A stretch of 20,828 nt of DNA from Thermoanaerobacterales bacterium UBA4880. GTDB lineage: Bacteria > Bacillota > Thermoanaerobacteria > Thermoanaerobacterales > UBA4877. Where the stretch lies: the NCBI GenBank assembly GCA_002399285.1, contig DHDI01000013.1, positions 1-20,828 of the forward strand, given 5' to 3'. The translations under genes were made by a program, and so were the position numbers. How positions within the stretch are numbered: position 1 is the stretch's first letter; each line of letters starts with the position of its first letter. Shown here piece by piece: positions 14,661 to 20,828 of this stretch. Below the pieces are notes generated by a model. The model saw only the letters and a program-made list of their open reading frames with translations, made no database searches and was not told the DNA's origin.

Positions 14661-15338
14661 ATGCTGAAGGATATTATGGGTATTTCGCAGGGAGATATAG
14701 TCAGCTTTGTCGGCGGCGGAGGCAAGACGACGATCATAAGAGAGCTTGCCGGTGAACTTGTATCTGAGTACTCGGTGGCGATAACAACCACCACGCATAT
14801 ATATCCTATACCCGGCGTGAGGACGGTATTTGAAGGAGGGGAGGTGTCCGACGATAACCCCATAGTGTTTGCCTGGGATATGGAGAGCAGCGGCAAGCTG
14901 GTAGGCGTCCCGGATGATAGATTGAAGGATATAGAGAGGGATGTCCTATTGATAGAAGCGGATGGGTCAAAGGGGCGGCCGCTCAAAACTCCGGCCGAAT
15001 GGGAACCGGCGGTGCCCAGGTTTACTACCATAACGTGCGTGGTCATAGGGCTGGATGTGTTGGGAAAGGGACTGAACGGGCAATATGTGCACAGGGCTGA
15101 GAGGGTATGCGATCTGACGGGGTATGCTTTGAATTCGCAAGTAGACGCAAAGCTCATTGCCAAGCTGCTGACAGCTAAGGGTCTTTTAAAGGGTGCCAGG
15201 GGCAGGATATTCATTATTCTGAACAAGGCCGATATTGCCGGACTGGGCGCCGCCCGCGATACAGCGGCATATATCAAAGACAGCACGGGAAACGATATCA
15301 TAATCCGGGGGAATGGTTTGAAATACACGACATTTTAA
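14661..15338 (+). CDS. yqeC: YqeC, putative selenium-cofactor biosynthesis protein
   Basis: A 225-residue protein with an N-terminal P-loop, FVGGGGKTTII (16-26), then TTTTHIYP (57-64) and LIEADGSKGRPLKTP (111-125 region), the hallmarks of the YqeC family. A later NKADIAG motif resembles a GTPase specificity element. Comparative genomics places YqeC with YqeB in selenium-dependent molybdenum hydroxylase maturation, possibly in making or inserting the labile selenium ligand. Start ATG 14661; GGAG lies at 14645-14648, 12 bases ahead, a longer spacing than in neighbouring genes. It is followed by modA after 47 bases, so molybdate uptake and cofactor maturation are probably co-expressed. Confidence 0.9.
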   Translation: MLKDIMGISQGDIVSFVGGGGKTTIIRELAGELVSEYSVAITTTTHIYPIPGVRTVFEGGEVSDDNPIVFAWDMESSGKLVGVPDDRLKDIERDVLLIEADGSKGRPLKTPAEWEPAVPRFTTITCVVIGLDVLGKGLNGQYVHRAERVCDLTGYALNSQVDAKLIAKLLTAKGLLKGARGRIFIILNKADIAGLGAARDTAAYIKDSTGNDIIIRGNGLKYTTF

Positions 15339-15385
15339 GTATGGCCTGTTTTTACTACGCTAATAAAATGTGAGGAGGATTGCCT

Positions 15386-16141
15386 ATGAAAAGGTTTTCA
15401 TTATTGATATTAACTCTTGTTATCCTTGCGTCGATGTTTGGATGCGGCGGGCCGCAAGAAAAATCCGAGATTAATATATCTTGCGCTGCCAGCCTTAAGG
15501 ATGTGGTAGGAGATATCATCACCGCATTCGGAAATGAAGATCCCAACGTTAAGGTAACGGTGAACTATGCTTCATCAGGCACTATCGTCAATCAGATAAA
15601 GGAAGGCGCGCCTGTGGACGTGTTTGTCTCGGCCGGGCGAAAGGAGATAGATTCATTGAATGAAGACGGACTGATAGACGCCGATAGTATTGCCGAGGTG
15701 GCGGGAAATCAATTGGTGCTGGTCGTGGGAAAGGGAAGTGAGAAAGTCAGCTTTGACAAGCTCCCCGGGGATTTACAATACATTGCCATAGGTGAACCGG
15801 ACAGCGTGCCTGCAGGCAGGTACGCCAAAGAGGTATTTACTAACCTGGGAAATTGGGATAAGGTACAGCCGAAGCTGGTCATGGGCAAGGACGTCAGGAG
15901 CGTCCTGGCATATGTGGAGAGCGGCAGCGCCGGAGCCGGGGCCGTATATAAAACCGACGCAATGATATCCGATAAGGTCGAGATATCCGACGTTGCGCCG
16001 GAATCCTCCCATGAAAAGATCTCCTATTTTTCCGTCATTGTAAAAGCAAGTGAAAATAAAGATGCGGCCAAGAAGTTTATAGACTTTTTGCAGACTGATA
16101 AGGCAAAGGACATATTTAAAAAGTACGGCTTCGAGGTGTAG
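15386..16141 (+). CDS. modA: ModA, molybdate ABC transporter substrate-binding lipoprotein
   Basis: A 251-residue substrate-binding protein. The N-terminus is a lipoprotein signal: MKRF, a hydrophobic stretch, then ASMFGC with the acylated Cys at 20; the lipobox is slightly unusual at the -3 and -2 positions. Oxyanion-binding motifs of ModA follow: AASLKD (34-39), YASSGT, then GAPVDVFVSA and GEPDSVPAGRYA. It captures molybdate (tungstate cannot be excluded) outside the membrane and delivers it to ModB. ATG 15386 is chosen over the in-frame TTG at 15380, because AGGAGG (15373-15378) is seven bases ahead. The modB gene starts three bases after its stop. Confidence 0.92.
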   Translation: MKRFSLLILTLVILASMFGCGGPQEKSEINISCAASLKDVVGDIITAFGNEDPNVKVTVNYASSGTIVNQIKEGAPVDVFVSAGRKEIDSLNEDGLIDADSIAEVAGNQLVLVVGKGSEKVSFDKLPGDLQYIAIGEPDSVPAGRYAKEVFTNLGNWDKVQPKLVMGKDVRSVLAYVESGSAGAGAVYKTDAMISDKVEISDVAPESSHEKISYFSVIVKASENKDAAKKFIDFLQTDKAKDIFKKYGFEV

Positions 16142-16144
16142 GTC

Positions 16145-16813
16145 ATGGACCTTTCCCCTCTGTACGTTTCGCTGAGGATCGCCTTGATCTCCACAGCCAT
16201 CAATATATTTGTCTCGTTTCTGTGTGTCTACGCCGGTATGAGGAATGACGGTCTAAGGCGCGTAATAGACGTCATTGCTACCTTTCCGATGGTGCTTCCG
16301 CCGACCTTTGTCGGTTTTATAATATTGATGACCTTTGGCCTGAGAGGACCCTTGGGCTCCTTCCTGAATTCCGTGGGCGTCAGGGTGGTATTTACGGTGC
16401 TGGGGGCCGTGATCGCATCTTCCGTCGTATCCTTTCCGATGGTATATAGGTCGATGGATGCCGGGTTCCGGTCGGTGGATACAAATTATGTCAAAGCGGC
16501 AAAGGTATTGGGCGCCGGTGATCGTAAAATATTTTTTGTGGTGCTGCTGCCGTTGGCCTGGCCCTCCTTTTTCTCGGGAGTCATACTCGGCTTTTCACGG
16601 GCGCTGGGGGAATTCGGCGCCACGCTCATGGTGGCGGGCAACATACCTGGAAGGACGCAGACTCTGCCGCTGGCGCTGTACTTCTGCGTGGAGCAGGGGG
16701 ATTTAAAGACGGCCTGGCTATACGGCGCGGTCATCGTCGCCATAGCCCTTGCCGCTTCGCTGTCCGTCGAGCTGTTGTCCGAAAAATTCGTTTCGAAAAG
16801 GGTGAGCAGATAG
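16145..16813 (+). CDS. modB: ModB, molybdate ABC transporter permease
   Basis: A 222-residue inner-membrane permease with about five hydrophobic segments. The coupling-helix (EAA-type) motif is KAAKVLGAGDRKIFFVVLLP (117-136). The ModB/CysT-type region FSRALGEFGATLMVAGNIPG (150-169) and the following RTQTLPLAL are highly typical of ModB. It forms the channel for molybdate together with a second copy of itself and two ModC subunits. Its TAG stop overlaps the GTG start of modC by one base, so translation is coupled. Confidence 0.93.
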   Translation: MDLSPLYVSLRIALISTAINIFVSFLCVYAGMRNDGLRRVIDVIATFPMVLPPTFVGFIILMTFGLRGPLGSFLNSVGVRVVFTVLGAVIASSVVSFPMVYRSMDAGFRSVDTNYVKAAKVLGAGDRKIFFVVLLPLAWPSFFSGVILGFSRALGEFGATLMVAGNIPGRTQTLPLALYFCVEQGDLKTAWLYGAVIVAIALAASLSVELLSEKFVSKRVSR

Positions 16814-17493
16814 TGCTGACGTCAAACATAAGCAAGAGATATGGCGATTCATTCATGCTGGATGTGGATTTTACTCTTGACGACGATATCATGGCGGTCA
16901 TGGGGAGTTCCGGCGCAGGCAAGACGACGCTGCTGGAGTGTATCGCGGGGCTTACGGCGCCGGATGAAGGGGAAATAGTCTTGAACGGAGGGATTCTGTT
17001 TTCGGCGGAGAGGGACATAGATCTAAGTCCCGGCAAAAGGAAGGTTGGCATGGTGCTTCAGGATAACGCCCTTTTTCCTCATCTCACTCTGATGAATAAC
17101 GTACTTTTTTCCAGAAGCAGGGTCACGGATGAAGACCGCAGCTTGGCTGTAAAACTTTTGGATGAGCTGAATATAGCTCACCTAAAGGATAAATACCCCG
17201 GAGAGGTCTCGGGAGGAGAGAGACAGAGGGCGGCCATCGCACGGGCGCTCATAATGGAACCCGATATTCTGCTCTTCGATGAACCGACCTCGTCCCTGGA
17301 TAAGAGGACTTCGCGGGATGCCTTTGCGCTAATAAGGAAGATCTCCTCGGAAAAATGCATACCGGTGATGATCGCATCCCATGACGACATGGTGAGGAGT
17401 ATTACCGGCAACATACTCTATCTGTGCCATGGCAGGCAGCTGAAAGTCTGCGATGACCCGGATGATTTTACGGAACCTTGGGATCAGGGGTGA
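16813..17493 (+). CDS. modC: ModC, molybdate ABC transporter ATPase (short form without MOP domain)
   Basis: A 226-residue ABC ATPase. Walker A GSSGAGKTT (31-39), Q-loop in MVLQDNALFPH, signature VSGGERQR (132-139), Walker B ILLFDEP (152-158) and switch His190 in ASH are all in place. It powers uptake through ModB. The protein ends soon after the ATPase core, so it lacks the C-terminal MOP/TOBE molybdate-sensing domain of E. coli ModC (about 350 residues). Feedback inhibition by molybdate through that domain is therefore absent. The GTG start overlaps the modB stop, and the TGA stop overlaps or nearly touches the start of the sigma-54 activator, indicating a modABC-regulator unit. Confidence 0.9.
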   Translation: MLTSNISKRYGDSFMLDVDFTLDDDIMAVMGSSGAGKTTLLECIAGLTAPDEGEIVLNGGILFSAERDIDLSPGKRKVGMVLQDNALFPHLTLMNNVLFSRSRVTDEDRSLAVKLLDELNIAHLKDKYPGEVSGGERQRAAIARALIMEPDILLFDEPTSSLDKRTSRDAFALIRKISSEKCIPVMIASHDDMVRSITGNILYLCHGRQLKVCDDPDDFTEPWDQG

Positions 17494-17498
17494 TGCTC

Positions 17499-19283
17499 AT
17501 GACTGATATATCCGAATTGGAGAAAATACAGGACATATGTTCCCAGGTCAGCGAGGCCATAGCCTCGGAACTCAACCTGGATGTGGAGATTGTGGACAGA
17601 AGGCTCAAGAGGATAGCGGGAACGGGCAAATACAGGGACCGTGTAGGCAGGTACCTCAATGAGGACGGTGCAGTCTACAGCGACGTGATAAGAAAGGGCA
17701 AGGGAATAGTCGTAGAGACGGCCGGGGAAGAGGAGATATGCAAAAAATGCTACAAACACGGCGACTGTGAGGAAAAGGCGGAACTCTCGGCACCCATTGC
17801 CGACAGCGGAACGGTATTCGGAGTCATAGGCCTCGTCTGCTTTACCGATGAGCAAAAGCAAAATTTCATGGAAAGACTGCCATCCCATAAGCTCTTCATA
17901 GAAAAGATGGCGGGGCTGATAGCCGCCAGCGTGGTAAAGGCTAAGCTCAGGGAGGAGGAACGGCTCTATACCCAGGAGATAATGCTCCTGATAGACAGGA
18001 TACCCGATCCCGTCATAGCCTTTGAGGCGGATGGGAAGGTGCTGCATATCAATGCTTCGGCAAGGGAGCTTATGAGTCTGGACGACTGGCAGGACGCCAC
18101 CATCGACAGCTGGCCCGGCCTGGCCTTTCTCCACGACGTCATTTCCACGAGGAGGGAGATCGAGGAGAAGGAGCTCTTCATAAACCTTGATGGGGAAGAG
18201 AAGCCGTTTCTCGTATCCGCGTATCCCCTGAGCTTCGAAAAAAATTTATTTGGGGCCATGGTCTTGCTGAGGCCGATGGCAAAATTCCACCAGCTCTTCT
18301 ATGACATGATGCAGCCCCATGACAAGATCGGCCTGGATGATTTTATCGGGGTCAGTCGGCCCATTGTAGAGCTCAAAGAGCGCGTACTCAGGATAGCCAA
18401 AAGTAGGTCCACGATACTTATAACCGGAGAGAGCGGCACAGGCAAGGAGATACTCGCCCGGGCCATACACTATACCGGCGACGGTATGGATAAGCCGTTT
18501 ATCACAGTCAACTGCGGCGCCATACCCGATAATCTTCTTGAAAGCGAGCTCTTCGGCTATGACGAAGGAGCCTTCACCGGCGCGAGAAAGGGCGGCAAAC
18601 CGGGTAAATTCGAAATGGCGGACGGCGGGACGATCTTCCTCGACGAGATCGGAGACATGCCCATCCATCTGCAGGTAAAACTCTTGAGGGTGCTGCAGGA
18701 AAGGGAGATAGAGAGATTAGGTTCAAACCGGAGCACAAAGATAAATGTCAGGATCATCGCGGCGACCAACAGCAATCTTGAGAGCAAGGTGAGAAAGGGC
18801 GAATTCCGTGACGACCTGTATTACAGGCTTAACGTCATTCCGCTGAATATACCCCCGCTCAGGCAGAGGTTGGAGGACTTGGAGCCGTTGATAGAATACT
18901 TTATCGGACAATACTCCGGCATCCTGAACAAAAATATTTCCGGCATCGCTCCCGAAGCCATGAAGGCGTTGAGGCAGTATACCTGGCCGGGGAACGTGAG
19001 GGAATTGGAGAACACCATAGAATATGCCATAAATATGGAAGAGTCGCCCGTGATCCACGTATTCAGCCTGCCGGAGAAATTCAGGACGGACCGCAGCGGG
19101 TCGGGGGATACCGACGGCGGCAGTATAGACATGAGGGGCAGCGAAAGGGAACTGATCTGCGAGGCGCTGCGCAGGTACGGAACGAGTTACGGCGGTAAGC
19201 TCAAGGCGGCGGATGAACTGGGCATAGGCATAGCCACGCTCTACAGAAAGATAAAGCGGTATTCGATACATTTATCAGAATGA
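17499..19283 (+). CDS. Sigma-54-dependent activator with Cys-rich GAF-like, PAS, AAA+ and Fis-type HTH domains
   Basis: A 594-residue enhancer-binding protein. Residues about 5-150 form a GAF-like sensor with a Cys cluster, EEEICKKCYKHGDCEEKAEL (C81, C84, C90). About 160-260 is PAS-like. The AAA+ domain follows: Walker A GESGTGKE (310-317), sigma-54 contact loop GAFTGA (357-362), Walker B GTIFLDEIGD (377-386), and WPGNVRELEN near 496-505. A Fis-type helix-turn-helix closes it (about 567-588, AADELGIGIATLYRKIKRY). It uses ATP to open sigma-54 promoters; all key motifs are intact. ATG 17499 follows AGGGG by 8 bases; ATG 17493, which overlaps the modC stop, is an alternative. The Cys cluster may sense a metal, redox state or ligand. 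Its likely target is the -24/-12 promoter just downstream. Confidence 0.92.
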   Translation: MTDISELEKIQDICSQVSEAIASELNLDVEIVDRRLKRIAGTGKYRDRVGRYLNEDGAVYSDVIRKGKGIVVETAGEEEICKKCYKHGDCEEKAELSAPIADSGTVFGVIGLVCFTDEQKQNFMERLPSHKLFIEKMAGLIAASVVKAKLREEERLYTQEIMLLIDRIPDPVIAFEADGKVLHINASARELMSLDDWQDATIDSWPGLAFLHDVISTRREIEEKELFINLDGEEKPFLVSAYPLSFEKNLFGAMVLLRPMAKFHQLFYDMMQPHDKIGLDDFIGVSRPIVELKERVLRIAKSRSTILITGESGTGKEILARAIHYTGDGMDKPFITVNCGAIPDNLLESELFGYDEGAFTGARKGGKPGKFEMADGGTIFLDEIGDMPIHLQVKLLRVLQEREIERLGSNRSTKINVRIIAATNSNLESKVRKGEFRDDLYYRLNVIPLNIPPLRQRLEDLEPLIEYFIGQYSGILNKNISGIAPEAMKALRQYTWPGNVRELENTIEYAINMEESPVIHVFSLPEKFRTDRSGSGDTDGGSIDMRGSERELICEALRRYGTSYGGKLKAADELGIGIATLYRKIKRYSIHLSE

Positions 19284-19348
19284 TATTATTATCATTTTGA
19301 TAAATGTATTTTTATATAATATCCGCCGTGTTTTTATCAGAATGATAA
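19272..19348. promoter_or_regulatory. Three palindromic sites, candidate upstream activator sites
   Basis: The 15-bp palindrome TTATCA-N3-TGATAA occurs three times: 19272-19286 (last base altered, spacer GAA), 19289-19303 (spacer TTT) and 19334-19348 (spacer GAA). The first overlaps the activator's stop codon. Their centres lie roughly 50 to 115 bases before the -24 element, the usual position for enhancer sites of sigma-54 activators. The first two together form one larger, nearly perfect palindrome. Confidence 0.7.
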
Positions 19349-19391
19349 ATATTCAATTCCTGCTTTGCCCCTAATGCCTTATAAATAGGGA

Positions 19392-19407
19392 TGGCATACT
19401 TCTTGCA
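19392..19407 (+). promoter_or_regulatory. Sigma-54 (-24/-12) promoter
   Basis: TGGCAT (19392-19397), a five-base spacer and TTGCA (19403-19407) match the consensus TGGCAC-N5-TTGCW at all but one base. The GG and GC pairs have the required spacing. It lies 39 bases before the next start codon and directly behind a sigma-54 activator gene. Confidence 0.85.
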
Positions 19408-19446
19408 ATGATCTTATGTGAACGAGTAGCTTGAGGAGATGAATCA

Positions 19447-20694
19447 ATGTCGAATGTGGCCGAACTTAAATGTGTTCTCTGCGGGAGGACATACGACGGG
19501 GAACTAGACATGTATACCTGTCCGCATTGCGGACTGGACGGTACGCTGGACGTTATTTATGATTATGATGCCGTTAAAAAAATGTTTACAAGAGAAGATC
19601 TGAAGCATGATAAAAATTGTACTCATTGGAGATACCTGCCGATACTGCCTGTCGACGACGTGTCGCACATACAGCCTCTGTCCGTCGGCTTTACACCGCT
19701 TTACAATTCCAAGCGTTTAGCTGGTAAATACGGAATAAAGGAGCTATACATAAAGGACGACGGAAGAAATCCGACGGGCTCGTTAAAGGACAGGGCGAGC
19801 AGCGTCGGCGTTGCCAAGGCATTGGATTTCAGGCGCAGTACCATCGCCTGTTCATCCACGGGGAACGCTGCCGGCTCGATGGCGGGTTTTGCCGCCGTGG
19901 CGGGGCTGAAGAGTTTCATATTTGTCCCGGAGGATGCGCCGGTCGCCAAGGTGACGCAGCTTTTGATATACGGCGCCAACGTGATGCTGGTGAAGGGAGA
20001 TTATGAGGATGCCTTCCGGCTTTCCGAGGAGGCCATAGAGAGGTACGGCTGGTACGACAGGAACTGCGGAATAAATCCCTATCTTGTGGAGGGCAAAAAG
20101 ACATGCGGCCTGGAGATAGCGGAGCAGCTGGATTGGAACGTGCCCGATGAGGTCTTTATAGCCGTGGGAGACGGCTGCTGTATCAGCAGTTTGTATAAGG
20201 CGTTTTATGATTTGAAGGAGATAGGTTTTATAGACCGCATACCGCGGATAATCGGGGTACAGGCGGAAGGGTGCAGCCCTATATTCGATGCCGTTAGGAA
20301 GGGCAATAAAGAGGTCAAATTTATCAAGGGGAATACCATTGCGGACAGTATAGACGTGGGCGCGCCGAGAAACTGGGCCAAGGCTTTACGTGCCGTAAGG
20401 AAGAGCGGCGGGGACATGGTGTCCGTCACGGACGGAGAAATACTGGATGCCATGAAAGAGCTGGCGAGAGAGACGGGAGTTTTCGGAGAGCCGGCCGGCG
20501 TGACCGGCTTCGCGGGATTTAAGAAGATGGCCGGGCAAGGCGGGTTCAAGCCGGACGAAAGAGTCGCCGTCGTGGTCACCGGCAATGGGCTCAAGGATAT
20601 AAGGAGCGCCCAAAGGGCGGCAGGCCAGGCCATGACAGTGCGGCCGGAGATGAGCGATCTCGTCGAAAAACTGCATTCGATCGGGATAAGATAA
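19447..20694 (+). CDS. Threonine-synthase-like PLP-dependent enzyme
   Basis: A 415-residue fold-type II PLP enzyme of the threonine-synthase-like group. An N-terminal zinc-ribbon-like segment has CVLC (C9, C12) and CPHC (C25, C28). The Schiff-base lysine is K114 in NPTGSLKDRA, and the phosphate-binding loop is SSTGNAAGS. GDGCCISSLYKAF and the C-terminal VVVTGNGLKD complete the family pattern. True threonine synthases turn O-phosphohomoserine into threonine. Here control by a sigma-54 promoter and a position away from threonine genes suggest a catabolic or related beta/gamma-elimination or replacement reaction, but the substrate is unknown. The ATG follows GAGGAG. It is the first gene of a new transcription unit; the next gene starts 36 bases after its stop. 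Confidence 0.85.
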   Translation: MSNVAELKCVLCGRTYDGELDMYTCPHCGLDGTLDVIYDYDAVKKMFTREDLKHDKNCTHWRYLPILPVDDVSHIQPLSVGFTPLYNSKRLAGKYGIKELYIKDDGRNPTGSLKDRASSVGVAKALDFRRSTIACSSTGNAAGSMAGFAAVAGLKSFIFVPEDAPVAKVTQLLIYGANVMLVKGDYEDAFRLSEEAIERYGWYDRNCGINPYLVEGKKTCGLEIAEQLDWNVPDEVFIAVGDGCCISSLYKAFYDLKEIGFIDRIPRIIGVQAEGCSPIFDAVRKGNKEVKFIKGNTIADSIDVGAPRNWAKALRAVRKSGGDMVSVTDGEILDAMKELARETGVFGEPAGVTGFAGFKKMAGQGGFKPDERVAVVVTGNGLKDIRSAQRAAGQAMTVRPEMSDLVEKLHSIGIR

Positions 20695-20730
20695 AGATCA
20701 CTTTAATAAGCATGAATGAGGAGGATCAAT

Positions 20731-20828
20731 ATGACAAAACAACTTATATGGGGTCCCACATTTGAAGAAATGCTGCACCCCGACAGGATAAAACCGGAGA
20801 TCAGGGAGAAGGCTTTAAAGGCTAAGGA
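20731..20828 (+). CDS. Start of an unidentified gene, cut by the window end
   Basis: An ATG with GAGGAGG about 8 bases ahead opens a frame that runs to the window edge (32 full codons). It begins MTKQLIWGPTFEEMLHPDRI and continues KPEIREKALKAK. I do not recognise the protein from this much. It lies on the same strand 36 bases behind the PLP-enzyme gene, so it is probably the second gene of the sigma-54-controlled operon. Confidence 0.65.
   Translation, partial: MTKQLIWGPTFEEMLHPDRIKPEIREKALKAK

Noticed and set aside
14654..15328. Long minus-strand ORF opposite yqeC
   Set aside because: Shadow of yqeC caused by biased codon use; Ser/Pro-rich with no domain or ribosome binding site.
1..20828. 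CRISPR array, prophage genes or integrase next to the tRNA array
   Set aside because: No regularly spaced direct repeats, and no integrase, phage or cas gene could be recognised.

Overview
The window looks like chromosomal DNA from an anaerobic, low-to-medium GC Bacillota (Clostridia-type). Supporting this are the strong AGGAGG-type ribosome binding sites, TTG and GTG starts, a clostridial tRNA cluster, several PTS systems, and a pairing of YqeB/YqeC (selenium-dependent molybdenum hydroxylase maturation) with ModABC and a sigma-54 activator. No species can be named from the sequence alone.

Layout: (1) 1-290, the end of a tRNA array (partial tRNA, tRNA-Asp, tRNA-Thr) closed by a terminator. 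(2) 387-965, a Cys-rich DUF2284-like protein. (3) 966-2187, a decayed stretch with an IS30-family transposase relic on the minus strand, joined to an unrelated plus-strand open fragment. (4) 1994-3863, the remains of a beta-glucoside-type PTS operon: promoter, LicT/BglG antiterminator target (RAT) overlapping a terminator, an intact EIIA, an antiterminator cut off at the start of PRD2, and an EIIBCA gene reduced by internal deletion to its first about 12 codons plus the EIIA domain. (5) 4241-9792, a complete seven-gene operon with the same set of families as the uncharacterised E. coli sgc cluster: DeoR regulator, EIIA, M42 peptidase, EIIB, EIIC, BtpA/SgcQ and a ribulose-phosphate-epimerase-like protein, with its own promoter and terminator. 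(6) 9849-12609, a PatB/MalY-type C-S lyase with a terminator in its leader, then a MATE exporter. (7) 12735-19283, a molybdenum/selenium block: LUD protein, YqeB, a minus-strand orphan, YqeC, ModA, ModB, ModC and a sigma-54-dependent activator. (8) 19272-20828, three palindromic candidate activator sites, a good -24/-12 promoter, a threonine-synthase-like PLP enzyme and the start of one more gene.

How the parts may work together: the sgc-like operon should import and phosphorylate an unidentified sugar or polyol, with the BtpA and epimerase-like TIM barrels acting on the phosphorylated product; the peptidase's role is unknown. At the right end, ModABC supplies molybdate, and YqeB/YqeC serve a selenium-dependent molybdenum hydroxylase encoded elsewhere. 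The translationally coupled sigma-54 activator probably switches on the downstream PLP-enzyme operon. Together this suggests an inducible, probably amino-acid-related, catabolic pathway. The strongest candidates for an undescribed system are the sgc-like operon and this sigma-54-controlled PLP-enzyme operon. By eye, DNA left of about 10 kb is clearly more AT-rich than DNA right of about 12.8 kb.
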